Positions 23,673 through 34,910 of a DNA stretch of 64,000 nt are shown here, piece after piece. The translations under genes were made by a program, and so were the position numbers. The stretch is from Rhizobium sp. Q54. GTDB taxonomy: Bacteria > Pseudomonadota > Alphaproteobacteria > Micropepsales > Micropepsaceae. Numbering within the stretch: position 1 is the stretch's first letter; each line of letters starts with the position of its first letter. The notes under the pieces are model-generated. The model did not search any database and was not told where the DNA came from. It saw only the letters and a list, made by a program, of their open reading frames with translations. The DNA lies in assembly GCA_945882615.1 (NCBI GenBank), contig CAMCWK010000004.1, positions 62,001-126,000 on the forward strand. The letters run 5' to 3'.

Positions 23673-24812
23673 TTGAGCCAGCCCATAGCCTTCATTGACC
23701 TCCAAGCCCAGCGCCGCCGCCTTGGCGCGCCGCTGGATGCCGCCATTCGCGCTGCGGTGGAAGGCGGCCAATGGATTCTGGGGCCGCAGGTGACGCAGTT
23801 CGAAAAGGACATCGCCCAATGGGCGGGCGTGAAACACGCCATCGCTTGCGCCAATGGCACCGATGCCTTGCTGCTGGTTCTGCGCGCCTGGGGCGTGGGC
23901 CCGGGTGACGCCGTGTTCGTGCCGGCCTTCACCTTTGCCGCGAGCGCCGAAGTGGTGGCGCTGGTCGGCGCGTCACCGGTTTTCGTGGATGTGCTGCCCG
24001 ATACCTTCAACATGGACCCCGCCAGCCTGGAAACGGCCATCGCGCTGATAAAGCGTGAAGGCAAGCTTTTGCCCAAGGTGGTGATGCCGGTGGATTTGTT
24101 CGGCCAGCCCGCGGATTATGCGCGACTTGCGCCGATTGCGGCCCGTGAGGGGCTGAAGCTGTTCTGTGATACCGCCCAAGGGTTTGGCGGTCTGCTGGAT
24201 GGCAAGCGCGCGGGCGCCATCGGCGATGCGGCGGCGACCAGTTTCTTTCCGGCAAAGCCACTGGGCTGTTATGGCGACGGCGGCGCCTGTTTTACCAATG
24301 ACGACGCACTGAAGGATATGCTGCTTAGTCTGCGGTCGCACGGGCAGGGCAGCCACCGTTATGAGCATGTCCATATCGGGCTGAATTCGCGTCTCGATAC
24401 CATTCAGGCCGCAATCCTGATTGAAAAGCTGAAGATTTTTCCGGACGAGATCGAAGCGCGCAATGTTGTGGCCCGGCGCTACAACAATGCCTTTGCCGGC
24501 TCCAATTGCATCGTCACGCCCAAGGTGATCGCCGGCGCGACCTCGACCTGGGCGCAATACACGCTTCAGGTGGAAGACCGCGCCAAATTCCAGGCGGATC
24601 TGAAAGAGGCGGGCGTGCCGACCATGGTCTATTATCCGCTCCCGCTGTCGCGCCAGAAGGCTTATGCCCATTACCCGGCCGCGCCGATACCGGTGAGCGA
24701 GGCACTGTGCGCCAGGGTCGTCAGTCTGCCGATGCATCCTTATCTGGATGAGGCCACCCAGGACCGCGTGATTCACGCCGTGCTGAAAAGCGCGAATGCT
24801 TTCGTACGGTAG
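23673..24812 (+). CDS. DegT/DnrJ/EryC1/StrS family sugar aminotransferase (WbpE-like)
   Basis: FIDLQAQRRRLGAPLDAAIRA, HAIACANGTDALLL, FFPAKPLGCYGDGGACFTND (PLP Lys); probable TTG start. Confidence 0.88.
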   Translation: MSQPIAFIDLQAQRRRLGAPLDAAIRAAVEGGQWILGPQVTQFEKDIAQWAGVKHAIACANGTDALLLVLRAWGVGPGDAVFVPAFTFAASAEVVALVGASPVFVDVLPDTFNMDPASLETAIALIKREGKLLPKVVMPVDLFGQPADYARLAPIAAREGLKLFCDTAQGFGGLLDGKRAGAIGDAAATSFFPAKPLGCYGDGGACFTNDDALKDMLLSLRSHGQGSHRYEHVHIGLNSRLDTIQAAILIEKLKIFPDEIEARNVVARRYNNAFAGSNCIVTPKVIAGATSTWAQYTLQVEDRAKFQADLKEAGVPTMVYYPLPLSRQKAYAHYPAAPIPVSEALCARVVSLPMHPYLDEATQDRVIHAVLKSANAFVR

Positions 24813-24989
24813 TTGCCGTTTTTTGGCTGCAACACGGCGGAATTTGGCGGGCTGAACTGCGGACGGCCGTCAAAAATTCGATTAACATATTGAAAACAGT
24901 AGGTTATTTCTAAGACACATGTCGTTGCACAATGTGTTGTAAGCTTTTGCAGCCGCAGCATTGGCCTGACCAAGGCGATTGGGTATGAC

Positions 24990-26069
24990 TTGTCCATGAT
25001 GTCCCAGCTTCTGGAGCTCGCGGCTTTTCTGACCGCCTTGGTGGTCTGCCTGGGCGCGCGCCCCATCGGCGAACGCTTCGACGTCATGGCGGTGCCCGAC
25101 AATCGCCGCAAGCGTCACGCCGTCCCCACACCCCAGGTGGGCGGACTGGCAATTCTCTCCGGACTTTTGGTGTGGATGATCGGCAGCCTGGCGCTTTCCA
25201 CTCCGCCGGCCAATCCGCTGCTGATTTCCATCCTGCTCTCGGCGGCCGGCCTCGGACTGGTTGGTTTCGTGGATGACCAGCGCGATCTTTCCCCGCCCTT
25301 GCGCATCATGCTGCTGCTGACCTTCATGGGCATCGCCTTCGCGCTGGATACCAATCTGATTTCAGCGACCCTGAACTGGTACAGCTTCGCCGAGACAGTG
25401 ATTTCCCCCTGGATTTATGTACCGTTGATGGGCCTGACCACTATCGGGATCGTCAATTCCGTCAATATGGCGGACGGACAGAACGGCCTGGTCGGCAGCA
25501 TGTTCGCCATCTGGTCCGGCTGCCTGATCCTGGTATCGTCGGGCACCATGGCCGACATAGCGGCAATCCTGCTCGGCCTGTCGCTGATTTTCCTGCTGTT
25601 TAATCTCGGCGGAAAGATATTCCTGGGCGATTGCGGTTCTTATGGCGTTACCTTCGCCATTGGCCTGCTGGTGGCGCGCGCCCATGCCGATCATCTGGTG
25701 TCCCTGGAAACAGTGATCGTCTGGTTCTTCATCCCCGTCATGGATTGTTTCCGGTTGATGATCGCCCGGCCGCTGCAGGGCCGGTCGATCTTCCAGGGCG
25801 GCCGCGATCACTTTCACCATCGTCTGATCGATTCGATGGGTATGCGCTGGAGCGCGGTGCTTTACATCGCGGTCGTCGCCTCTTCCTCACTGATCGCCAC
25901 GCTTTATCCCCGTTTCGCCCTGCTATGCGTTTGCGCGCTTTGCGCTTTCTATTTTAGCTTCGCGCGCCTGTCGGAAGGCGAAGTCGAAGCAATCCAGGAA
26001 GACGCCACGGACGCCGAAGCCACGCCGGGACGCGTTGTTTCTCTTGGCGGTCACCGCGAACGGCGCTAG
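24990..26069 (+). CDS. WecA/MraY-like undecaprenyl-phosphate sugar-1-phosphate transferase
   Basis: RKRHAVPTPQVGGLAI, GFVDDQRDLSPPLR, NMADGQNGLVG, FLGDCGSYGVTF, GGRDHFHHRL. Confidence 0.9.
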   Translation: MSMMSQLLELAAFLTALVVCLGARPIGERFDVMAVPDNRRKRHAVPTPQVGGLAILSGLLVWMIGSLALSTPPANPLLISILLSAAGLGLVGFVDDQRDLSPPLRIMLLLTFMGIAFALDTNLISATLNWYSFAETVISPWIYVPLMGLTTIGIVNSVNMADGQNGLVGSMFAIWSGCLILVSSGTMADIAAILLGLSLIFLLFNLGGKIFLGDCGSYGVTFAIGLLVARAHADHLVSLETVIVWFFIPVMDCFRLMIARPLQGRSIFQGGRDHFHHRLIDSMGMRWSAVLYIAVVASSSLIATLYPRFALLCVCALCAFYFSFARLSEGEVEAIQEDATDAEATPGRVVSLGGHRERR

Positions 26070-26092
26070 CCCGACAGGTTGGAAAGAACTGC

Positions 26093-26932
26093 ATGACGGC
26101 TCTGACGCCTGCACCCCGCGCGCCACTGTTTTTTCCCTTTCAATTCGCGCGCCAAAACGCGGCGCCCATCGTGCGGCGCATCTGGATTCCTTGCCTGGCC
26201 GGCGCCTTGTCGATCTACGGCTTCTTTTCCGCCTATATGTGGGAGCTTCAGGCCTATCTTTCCAATCCGCAGGACAGTGTCGGTAGCCGGGTCCTGGGCA
26301 TTGCGGCGCTGGCCTTGCTGGTGCTGGTTTTCCTGCATTCCGTGGTGGTGGCCCGCATCACCCAGTTGGCGTTGGGAATTGGCGCGACCAAGGGGGACCT
26401 TCTGGGCGTGAGCCGGGCAGAGTGGCGGCTTTACACCGCCAATCTCCAATTCTGCATTGTACTGCTGTTTTGCACGCTGGCCTTTTTCGGCCTTCATGCC
26501 ATCACCGAGCGGCTGCACTTGCCGCACGGGGTGGTGCTGCACATTCTCCAGGGGCTTTTCCTGTTCTGGCTGACAGCGCGATTGTGGTTTCTGCTGCCGC
26601 CCGTCTGCGTAACCCATGCCAGGGGTGAAGTGCTGCTGGCGGCCTGGCGCCGGTCCACAGGGCGCCTCTGGCGTATCGCCCTGCTGCTGACAGCGGTTGT
26701 TCTGACCGCCTATCTGGTGCAGGCCGGCGTCGGCATGGCGCTGCATGCGGCGGGGCTGATCGCGCCTTTGCCGACATCCGCCACCCTGGCCGGATACGTC
26801 TCCTCCTATCGCCAGAACCTGCTGCCGATGGTGGTGATGACCAATATCGCCTACATCGTCTTTGTGGTTCTGACGGCGGCGGCCAGCGCCCAGGTCTATG
26901 CCGAAGAGCAGGCGGACGTGCCGCCGGCATGA
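26093..26932 (+). CDS. Multi-pass integral membrane protein (paralog of 8167..9021)
   Basis: [34 protein letters not shown] and [33 protein letters not shown] match the pattern of 8167..9021. Confidence 0.7.
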   Translation: MTALTPAPRAPLFFPFQFARQNAAPIVRRIWIPCLAGALSIYGFFSAYMWELQAYLSNPQDSVGSRVLGIAALALLVLVFLHSVVVARITQLALGIGATKGDLLGVSRAEWRLYTANLQFCIVLLFCTLAFFGLHAITERLHLPHGVVLHILQGLFLFWLTARLWFLLPPVCVTHARGEVLLAAWRRSTGRLWRIALLLTAVVLTAYLVQAGVGMALHAAGLIAPLPTSATLAGYVSSYRQNLLPMVVMTNIAYIVFVVLTAAASAQVYAEEQADVPPA

Positions 26933-27972
26933 AGGTTGACGCCTTCGATTTTGAGCTGCCGGAGCGGCTGATTGCCCTGCGACCCGCCCGCCCGCGCGAT
27001 TGCGCCCGCCTGCTGGTGATACGCCCCGGCGGGTTGGAGCATCGGTTGGTATCCGACCTGCCGGATTTCCTGTCAGCGGGTGATGCGCTGGTCACCAACG
27101 ACACAAAAGTGATCGCCGCCCGGTTGCATGGCGTAAGGTTGCGCGAAACCGGGCCGGCCAAGATCGAGATTTTGCTGCATCGGCGCCTGTCTCCAGACTG
27201 TTTTTCCGCACTGGCGCGCCCGGCGCGCAAGCTGGCGCCAGGGGACGCGTTGGAGTTCGGTTCGCTCAAGGCCTTTGTGATGAGCCGGGGCGAGGCAGGT
27301 GAAGCCGAAATCCGCTTTGCTCTTTGCGGGACGGCGCTTGACCAGGCGATCGCGGCACAGGGCGAAATGCCGTTGCCGCCCTATATCGCGGGCAAGCGCG
27401 ATGTCGATGACGCCGATGCGACGGATTACCAGACGGTCTTTGCGCGCGAAGCCGGATCGGTAGCGGCGCCGACCGCGGGCCTGCATTTCACGCCGGAGTT
27501 GCTGGCGCGGCTTGCCGGCAAGGGTGTTTCGCGCGAAGCGGTTACCCTGCATGTGGGGCTGGGTACCTTCCTGCCGGTAACAGCGCAAGACACCGGCCAG
27601 CACCGCATGCATGCCGAGCGCGCTGTCCTGCACACGGACACCGCCGCCCGCCTGAACGCCGTCCACACGGGTGGCGGACGCATTGTCGCGGCAGGCACCA
27701 CCAGCCTGCGCACCCTGGAAAGCGCGGCGGATGAAAGGGGCCAGCTGCATGGTTATGACGGCGACACCGACATCTTCATCACCCCGGGCTACCGCTTCCG
27801 AGCGGTGGATATTCTGCTGACCAATTTTCACCTGCCGCGCTCGACCCTGTTCATGCTGGTGTCCGCTTTCATGGGCCTAGACGTGATGCGGGCGGCCTAT
27901 GCCGAGGCGATACGGGAGAATTACCGTTTCTATTCCTATGGCGATGCCTGCCTGCTAATCAGGCCGTCATGA
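26929..27972 (+). CDS. queA: S-adenosylmethionine:tRNA ribosyltransferase-isomerase
   Basis: [67 protein letters not shown]. Confidence 0.97.
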   Translation: MKVDAFDFELPERLIALRPARPRDCARLLVIRPGGLEHRLVSDLPDFLSAGDALVTNDTKVIAARLHGVRLRETGPAKIEILLHRRLSPDCFSALARPARKLAPGDALEFGSLKAFVMSRGEAGEAEIRFALCGTALDQAIAAQGEMPLPPYIAGKRDVDDADATDYQTVFAREAGSVAAPTAGLHFTPELLARLAGKGVSREAVTLHVGLGTFLPVTAQDTGQHRMHAERAVLHTDTAARLNAVHTGGGRIVAAGTTSLRTLESAADERGQLHGYDGDTDIFITPGYRFRAVDILLTNFHLPRSTLFMLVSAFMGLDVMRAAYAEAIRENYRFYSYGDACLLIRPS

Positions 27973-29108
27973 GCGATTTTCGGTTTGAACTACTGGGTCA
28001 GGATGGCGCGGCCCGCACCGGCGTCATCCATACGCCGCGCGGTGATATTCGCACACCTGCCTTCATGCCCGTGGGCACGGCCGCCACGGTCAAGGCGATG
28101 TTGCCACAGAGCGTGCGGGAAACCGGCGCCGACATCCTTTTGGGCAATACCTATCACCTGATGCTGCGGCCCGGCGCGGAGCGTGTTGCCCGACTTGGGG
28201 GACTGCACAAGTTCATGGACTGGTCGCGGCCGATCCTGACCGACAGCGGCGGTTTCCAGGTCATGTCACTGGCGGCCTTGCGCAAGATCACGGAAGACGG
28301 CGTGCGCTTCCAGTCCCATATCGACGGACATGCGGAGTTCCTGTCACCCGAACGCGCCATGGAAATCCAGCGCCTGCTGGGCTCCGACATCCAGATGGTT
28401 CTGGACGAGTGCCCGGCCCTGCCGGCGGAAAAGCCTGTGATCGAAAAATCCCTGGCGCTGTCCATGCGCTGGGCGCAGCGCTCCAAGGATGCGTTCGGCC
28501 AGCAGACCGAGCAGGAGCGGGCAGGGCGAGCCTGTTTCGGTATCGTGCAGGGCGGCACCTATCCCGACCTGCGGGTGCGCTCGGCGCAGGCGCTGATGGA
28601 AATCGGCTTTGACGGCTATGCCGTGGGCGGCCTGGCGGTCGGCGAGGGCCAGCCGGCGATGTTTGAAACCCTGGAAGCGACCGTGCCACACCTGCCGGGC
28701 GACCGGCCGCGCTATCTGATGGGCGTGGGCAAGCCTGACGACATTGTCGGCGCGGTGCTGCGCGGGATCGACATGTTTGATTGCGTGCTCCCGACCCGAT
28801 CGGGACGCAATGGCCAGGCCTTTACCCCTGCCGGGGCGCTGAATCTCAAAAATGCGCGCTTTGCGGAAGATCCGGCGCCGCTGGATCCCGCCTGCGCCTG
28901 TCCGGCCTGCCGCCAGTTTAGCCGCGCCTATCTGCACCACACCGTCAAATCCGGCGAGATCATCGCCGCCATGCTGCTGACCTGGCACAATCTGACCTAC
29001 TATCAGGACCTTATGGCGCAGCTGCGCGGCGCCATTGCGCAGGGGCGGCTCGAAAGCTTCATCGCAGGCTTTCAAGCCGCCTATGCGCCCGGCGAGGCTG
29101 CTCTATAG
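27969..29108 (+). CDS. tgt: Queuine tRNA-ribosyltransferase
   Basis: [67 protein letters not shown]. Confidence 0.97.
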   Translation: MSDFRFELLGQDGAARTGVIHTPRGDIRTPAFMPVGTAATVKAMLPQSVRETGADILLGNTYHLMLRPGAERVARLGGLHKFMDWSRPILTDSGGFQVMSLAALRKITEDGVRFQSHIDGHAEFLSPERAMEIQRLLGSDIQMVLDECPALPAEKPVIEKSLALSMRWAQRSKDAFGQQTEQERAGRACFGIVQGGTYPDLRVRSAQALMEIGFDGYAVGGLAVGEGQPAMFETLEATVPHLPGDRPRYLMGVGKPDDIVGAVLRGIDMFDCVLPTRSGRNGQAFTPAGALNLKNARFAEDPAPLDPACACPACRQFSRAYLHHTVKSGEIIAAMLLTWHNLTYYQDLMAQLRGAIAQGRLESFIAGFQAAYAPGEAAL

Positions 29109-29233
29109 CATTGTAAAACCTCGATAAATTCGTGTCCGGGCCGGCTTTGCGAGTTGGAAACAGGCCTAAAACCTGTTATGCAGCCGCGCTGTCCCGGCGC
29201 GTTTTTGCGAAAAATTTCAGGAGCTTGTCTGCC

Positions 29234-30322
29234 ATGTCGAACAAGGTTGCGCTTATCACCGGCGTTACCGGCCAGGACGGCGCCTACCTCGCGGAGTTCC
29301 TGCTTAAGAAGGGCTACGTCGTCCACGGCATCAAGCGCCGGGCGTCGTTGTTCAACACCGACCGCATCGATCACCTGTATCAGGACCCGCATGTGTCAGG
29401 GCGCAATTTCATCCTGCACTATGGCGATCTGACCGATTCCTCCAACCTGATCCGCATCGTGCAGCAGGTGCAGCCGGACGAGATCTACAATCTCGGCGCC
29501 CAGAGCCATGTGGCCGTCAGTTTCGAAAGCCCGGAATATACCGCCAATGTCGATGGCCTGGGGGCGCTGCGGCTGCTGGAAGCCATCCGCATCCTGGGCA
29601 TGGAAAAAAAGACCCGTTTTTATCAGGCCTCGACATCCGAGCTTTATGGCAAGGTCCAGGAAATTCCCCAGAAGGAAACCACCCCCTTCTATCCGCGCAG
29701 CCCCTATGCGGTTGCCAAGATATATTCCTACTGGATCACGGTCAATTACCGGGAAGCCTATGGCCTCTATGCCTGCAACGGCATCCTGTTCAATCACGAA
29801 AGTCCGTTGCGCGGCGAAACCTTCGTCACCCGCAAGATCACGCGCGCCTTGTCGCGCATCAAGCTGGGGCTTCAGGACTGTCTCTATCTGGGCAATCTTG
29901 ATGCGCGGCGCGACTGGGGCCATGCGAGCGATTATGTCGAGATGCAATGGCTGATGCTGCAGCAGAAGGAAGCCGATGATTTCGTCATCGCCACCGGCGA
30001 GCAGCATAGCGTGGCGGAGTTTGTGGAACTGGCAGCCGCTGAGTTGGGCCTGGCGATGACCTGGCGGGGCGAGGGCGACAAGAAAGTTGCGGTGAACGAT
30101 AAAGGCCAGGAAATCGTGCGGGTGGATCCGCGTTACTTCCGCCCCACCGAGGTCGAAACCCTGCTGGGCGACGCCAGCAAGGCCCGCGAAAAGCTGGGCT
30201 GGGTGCCCAAGGTGGATTTCAAGTCACTTGTATCGGAAATGGTGCGCGAGGACCTGAAAGGCGCAGAGCGTGACGAGCTGGTAAAGCGCCACGGTTTTTC
30301 GGCCTACGATTATCATGAATAA
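29234..30322 (+). CDS. gmd: GDP-mannose 4,6-dehydratase
   Basis: [68 protein letters not shown]. Confidence 0.96.
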   Translation: MSNKVALITGVTGQDGAYLAEFLLKKGYVVHGIKRRASLFNTDRIDHLYQDPHVSGRNFILHYGDLTDSSNLIRIVQQVQPDEIYNLGAQSHVAVSFESPEYTANVDGLGALRLLEAIRILGMEKKTRFYQASTSELYGKVQEIPQKETTPFYPRSPYAVAKIYSYWITVNYREAYGLYACNGILFNHESPLRGETFVTRKITRALSRIKLGLQDCLYLGNLDARRDWGHASDYVEMQWLMLQQKEADDFVIATGEQHSVAEFVELAAAELGLAMTWRGEGDKKVAVNDKGQEIVRVDPRYFRPTEVETLLGDASKAREKLGWVPKVDFKSLVSEMVREDLKGAERDELVKRHGFSAYDYHE

Positions 30323-31292
30323 AGACGACATCATCTATGTCGCGGGCCATCGCGGGCTGGTCGGTTCGGCCATCGTTCGTGCCCTGACGGCGGGCGGGTA
30401 TGGCCGTATCGTCACCCGCACCCATGCCGAGTGTGACCTGACCGATGCCGGCGCGGTGGCGACGCTGTTTGAACAGGAAAAGCCCGCCTATGTCTTCCTG
30501 GCTGCCGCCAAGGTGGGAGGCATTCACGCCAACAACACCTTTCCGGCCGAGTTTATCCGCGACAATCTGGCGATCCAGACCAATGTGATTCACCAGGCGT
30601 GGAAAAGCGGTACCCGGCGCCTGCTGTTCCTGGGAAGTTCCTGCATCTACCCCAAGGAAGCGCCACAGCCGCTGAAGGAAGAGTATCTGCTGACGGGGCC
30701 GTTGGAGCCGACCAATCGGCCCTATGCTCTGGCCAAGATAGCCGGCGTTGAAATGTGCTGGAGCTATAACCGGCAGTACGGCACCAAATTTGTCGCGGCG
30801 ATGCCGACCAATCTCTATGGCCCGGGCGACAACTATCACCCCGAAAACTCCCATGTAATCCCGGCGTTGATTCGCAAATTCCATGAAGCCAAGCTGGCGG
30901 GCGCCAGCGAGGTGACTGTCTGGGGCACTGGCACCCCGCGGCGAGAATTTCTCTACAGCGACGATATGGCCGCCGCCTGCCTGTTTGTGATGAATTTACC
31001 GGACGCGCGATTCGCGACCCTGCTCGGAAGCAAGGATGACAGCTTCGATCCGCCGCTGATCAATATCGGGGTTGGCGAAGACTTGACTATTCGTGAGCTG
31101 GCCGGGCTTGTCGCCCGGATCGTCGGCTTTGAAGGGCGGATCGCGACGGATCCGTCCAAGCCGGACGGGACCATGCGCAAGTTGACGGACGTCGGCCGCT
31201 TGAACAGCCTGGGCTGGCGCGCCGCCAAGGACCTGCGCGAGGGTCTGGCGGATGCCTACAAGGCCTTTTTGGCGCAGGAGGCCGGCCGCTAG
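30315..31292 (+). CDS. fcl: GDP-L-fucose synthase
   Basis: [73 protein letters not shown]. Confidence 0.96.
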   Translation: MNKDDIIYVAGHRGLVGSAIVRALTAGGYGRIVTRTHAECDLTDAGAVATLFEQEKPAYVFLAAAKVGGIHANNTFPAEFIRDNLAIQTNVIHQAWKSGTRRLLFLGSSCIYPKEAPQPLKEEYLLTGPLEPTNRPYALAKIAGVEMCWSYNRQYGTKFVAAMPTNLYGPGDNYHPENSHVIPALIRKFHEAKLAGASEVTVWGTGTPRREFLYSDDMAAACLFVMNLPDARFATLLGSKDDSFDPPLINIGVGEDLTIRELAGLVARIVGFEGRIATDPSKPDGTMRKLTDVGRLNSLGWRAAKDLREGLADAYKAFLAQEAGR

Positions 31293-32411
31293 ATGGCGAG
31301 GTGTGCGGGAAAAATCGCCGGGATTCTAGGTTACCTGCTGTTTCTTTTAGTCCTGATCGAAATAGCGCTGCAGGTTTTCTATTACGTCACCGCCGGTGAT
31401 TTCCTGTTCCGGCGGGTGGCGTTGCCCATCTATCAGCCCGAGAAATTCGCCGGCTTCATGAACCGACCGGGGCTTTCCTTCGATCACCACACCAATGAAT
31501 TCCGCGCCCGTTATTACATCAACAAGGCGGGGTTCCGGGTGCCGCGGCCGGGCATCGAATATTCCGTCCAGAAGCCGGCCGATACCTACCGCATCATGCT
31601 GCTGGGCCCATCCTTCGCCTATGGCTGGGGCGTAGAGTATGAAAAAAGCTTCGCTGCCCTGCTGCCGCGCTTTCTGGCGCAGCGCGGCTTTGCGAAAGGA
31701 CGCAAGATCGAGCTTATCGATGCGGGGATCCCCGCCATGTATGCGGCGCCGCAGCTCAACTGGTATCAGCATGTCGGCAAGGCATATCAGCCCGATCTTG
31801 TGGTGCAGCTTGTCTATGGCTCGATGTCCGTTCCCAGCAGCACCGCGACCAGGTTCGATGTGGATGCCAGCGGCCATCTGACCGAAAGACGGTTGACCGC
31901 AGCGCAGCGCTGGCGCGAGCGGGCAAAGCAGCTCGCCACCGTTTTTTATGGCTGGATGGTCTGGACCGAGATTGATGCCCGCCTGAACGCCGACATCAGC
32001 GATACGGTTGCGGGGGCGGGCCGGGAGCTTCATCAGGCGTCCGTATTTGATCCGGGCAAGCCGAGCGAGCGCGATACCATGAAGCTCTACAATCGCTTGG
32101 CGAGCGTGGTGCGAGCGTCCGGCGCGCAACTCAAGATCGTCTATTTCCCGCTCAGCTATGGCGTGCATCCGCAGGATGAAAGCAGGTGGCGCCACCTAGG
32201 CCTGAAAGACGTTGAGGCGCAGAGGGCTTTTGATGCCGCCTTCGTGAACTACCTGGACGAACGGAACATCCCCAGCGTCAACATTACCGATGATCTGCGG
32301 GATGCCGCCAAGGACGGCAAGCGGCTTTACTACTGGCTGGACATTCACTGGACGCCAGAAGGAAACGAGGCTGCTGCGCAGGCCGTCGCCAAGGCCCTGG
32401 CGGCGCCATAG
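31293..32411 (+). CDS. Membrane-anchored SGNH/GDSL-like protein
   Basis: N-terminal TM; LLGPSFAYGWGVE (block I, GPS instead of GDS) and YWLDIHWTPEGNEAAAQAV (D.H block V). Confidence 0.65.
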   Translation: MARCAGKIAGILGYLLFLLVLIEIALQVFYYVTAGDFLFRRVALPIYQPEKFAGFMNRPGLSFDHHTNEFRARYYINKAGFRVPRPGIEYSVQKPADTYRIMLLGPSFAYGWGVEYEKSFAALLPRFLAQRGFAKGRKIELIDAGIPAMYAAPQLNWYQHVGKAYQPDLVVQLVYGSMSVPSSTATRFDVDASGHLTERRLTAAQRWRERAKQLATVFYGWMVWTEIDARLNADISDTVAGAGRELHQASVFDPGKPSERDTMKLYNRLASVVRASGAQLKIVYFPLSYGVHPQDESRWRHLGLKDVEAQRAFDAAFVNYLDERNIPSVNITDDLRDAAKDGKRLYYWLDIHWTPEGNEAAAQAVAKALAAP

Positions 32412-32679
32412 GCGCGCATTTATTATCCCCCGCCCGAGCCTGTGGTTCTGAATGCCCATTTCAGAGTAACACACAAATAAAACTGTAGATATTTACACTC
32501 TGCGGAAGGCGGCGAGCAGGGTGGTCTTGGGCCAGCGTTGACTGCTCTCTTTTCGCTTGTATTGCCCGTGTGTCTGTCGCAGAAGGACACGCCTTGTCCA
32601 ACATCGTACGTAGGTTTGGCGACGAATCGTGGGACTGGATGATGGGATCGACAGACCGTATGGCGCAGATCCCAGGTGA

Positions 32680-32754
32680 GAGCCCGTAGCTCAGTGGTAG
32701 AGCATCTGACTTTTAATCAGAGGGCCGATGGTTCGAAACCATCCGGGCTCACCA
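32680..32754 (+). tRNA. tRNA-Lys (anticodon TTT), CCA encoded
   Basis: GAGCCCG/CGGGCTC acceptor stem; TCTGA-CTTTTAA-TCAGA anticodon arm; GATGG-TTCGAAA-CCATC T-arm; ACCA end. Confidence 0.97.
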
Positions 32755-32801
32755 ACTACACCAACGATCCGCCTTGGCACCCGCGGGTTCGACAGGCAAC
32801 G

Positions 32802-33665
32802 TTAGCGTATCGCCTCAACATAAAGCGACATTTGGGGATGCGTGCTGTCGAACTGTTCCGAACCGCGCATAAGTACCGATACGGACTGGCCGCGTCCCGA
32901 ACGATAGACATTGGTAAACCCGGCATCGCGCAAGAAACGCATTACTTTATCGTGCGTCCACCACGAGATATGGCTGCTGGGATTTTTCGGGTCGTAGGGG
33001 CACTGGCCCGTGAAGAAATCCAGCGAGCCTTCAAACCCCTTCTCCGCGATTATTTTCCGGATCTCGGCAGCATGATACTTCACCGGGCTCGGCGCCTTGC
33101 TATGTGGGGCCAGCGGGGCCGCGACATGGTCAAGCCACCTTTCCTCAAGCGCGACCGACCCTGGTGGTACGGTCCAGAGGCCTTCATACGATCCGGGGGT
33201 TTTGTACCAGTTATCCCAATAGAACCAGTCAGCATCACCGCGCATTAGCGCGCGAAACTCCGTCTCCGCATCCGGCCCCGTGGTCACGCGGATAATCCCG
33301 CCGGGCTTGAGCGCGCGATACGCATTGAAAAATAGATTTCGAACACCAGCCTCTTTGATATGCTCAACGGTGTGTGAGGTGTAGATGATCTCGGCCGTTC
33401 CGTCATTGATCGGCAGTGGCTCCAGGGCCATCAGGTCGTAAGGGATAAAGTTTTTCTGGGTACCGCTGTACCATTCACTGACATAATCGAGATTGGTCCA
33501 GTAAGGATGCCAGAAAGTCTCCGAGCCGATATTGTAAAAGGGCCTTTCCTTCAGCCGTTCCGGTGAATACAGGCGCTCATACAACGGGAGATTATACGGG
33601 CTGCGCTTCCGGGAGACGACAATCCCGGTGCGGTTTTCGATGAATTTTCGTAGGCAGTTTAGCAT
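32802..33665 (-). CDS. Class I SAM-dependent methyltransferase
   Basis: IIYTSHTVEHIKEAGVRNLFFNAYRALKPGGIIRVTTG. Confidence 0.75.
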   Translation of the reverse strand: MLNCLRKFIENRTGIVVSRKRSPYNLPLYERLYSPERLKERPFYNIGSETFWHPYWTNLDYVSEWYSGTQKNFIPYDLMALEPLPINDGTAEIIYTSHTVEHIKEAGVRNLFFNAYRALKPGGIIRVTTGPDAETEFRALMRGDADWFYWDNWYKTPGSYEGLWTVPPGSVALEERWLDHVAAPLAPHSKAPSPVKYHAAEIRKIIAEKGFEGSLDFFTGQCPYDPKNPSSHISWWTHDKVMRFLRDAGFTNVYRSGRGQSVSVLMRGSEQFDSTHPQMSLYVEAIR

Positions 33666-33806
33666 GTCGCCTTATAACGTTCTGCGTCACATTAGCCAAC
33701 AGATGTGATACAGAGGGGCGGCTTGGCGCTGTCGGCGAGCGGTTTATTTACAACTGGATTTTTTCGCATACAACTTGTCACTCTCTTCAAATTACAAGGT
33801 CGGATA

Positions 33807-34910
33807 ATGAGTCCGGTTAAAACAAGATTCGTTGAATTTCTGATTATCTCTGCAGTTACCCTGCTCTTGCTCGAAATTGGGTTGCGCATGGTTGAATCCC
33901 TGCAGTACCGCGCCGTTCAGTTCGAGACGTATAAAAGGATTTATTCAGACGAGCGTGACAAACCTTACCTTTTCGGACTCAAGCCGAACATAAACGTCAA
34001 GCTGGAAAAGGGGTTGTATGACTATACGATCGTAACCAACGCAAAAGGTCTGCGCGAGACCCGTAATTATGACCAGCTGGATCGCAGCGTTATTTTCCTG
34101 GGAGATTCTGTCGTCGAAGGGTCCGCCGTGGAGAACAACGAAACCATGAGCGCGGTCTTTATGCAGAAGACCGGCATAACAACGTTGAATTTTGGTGTGG
34201 GTGGCAGCAACACGGTGCAGGAGTATTTTTACCTGCAGGAGAAATTCAGGGAATCCTACAATTCCAAATTGATTGTTCTGGGTTTTTGTCTGAACGATCT
34301 AGACGGCAACCGATATCGGCGATTTTTCGACCCCCAGTCTGGCAACTGGCGTCTTCACGATTATCTGGAGCCGGACGGACGCATCTCTGGAATGACACTC
34401 CCCAGTGAGGCCCAGGTGCCGGTTATGTCTGCTCCGGTTCAATCGAGCGGAGTGTTGAGTTCCGTAAAAAATTTCCTGAAAGAATTCCGGGTGTTTGTTG
34501 TGCCCTACGAGCTCTTCCGGTCGATACAGTCAAAAAACAGAAGCGACCACAGCGATCCCAAGGTTTCTGAGGAAGATCTGGCGATGACGAGTATCTATCT
34601 TGAAAAGATCAAGAATTTCTCGAAACAAAACGGCGCGGAGTTTACCGTCGTTATTCTACCGTATGAATCTCAGCTCCATAAAGATTATGCTCCGAATGGA
34701 AGGTTGCAGGATCAACTGATACCGATTCTGAAGAGCCTGAATATTCCCTATATTGACCTGCATGAACCAATGAGGCGTGTTGTCAAGGCTGCGCCCAATG
34801 AGCACTGGTTTCATGACGAGGCGCATCCAATGAAAATTGGCCATCAGTTTATTGGAACCTTCCTGGCTGATGAATTTTCAAAGCGATATCCGAAAATATT
34901 TTCGTATTAG
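33807..34910 (+). CDS. Membrane-anchored SGNH/GDSL-like protein
   Basis: N-terminal TM; VIFLGDSVVEGSAVENNETM (GDS) and HWFHDEAHPMKIGHQF (D..H). Confidence 0.75.
   Translation: MSPVKTRFVEFLIISAVTLLLLEIGLRMVESLQYRAVQFETYKRIYSDERDKPYLFGLKPNINVKLEKGLYDYTIVTNAKGLRETRNYDQLDRSVIFLGDSVVEGSAVENNETMSAVFMQKTGITTLNFGVGGSNTVQEYFYLQEKFRESYNSKLIVLGFCLNDLDGNRYRRFFDPQSGNWRLHDYLEPDGRISGMTLPSEAQVPVMSAPVQSSGVLSSVKNFLKEFRVFVVPYELFRSIQSKNRSDHSDPKVSEEDLAMTSIYLEKIKNFSKQNGAEFTVVILPYESQLHKDYAPNGRLQDQLIPILKSLNIPYIDLHEPMRRVVKAAPNEHWFHDEAHPMKIGHQFIGTFLADEFSKRYPKIFSY

Noticed and set aside
32676-33248. 190-aa ORF beginning in the tRNA-Lys
   Set aside because: Starts inside the tRNA and runs antisense to the methyltransferase at 32802..33665.
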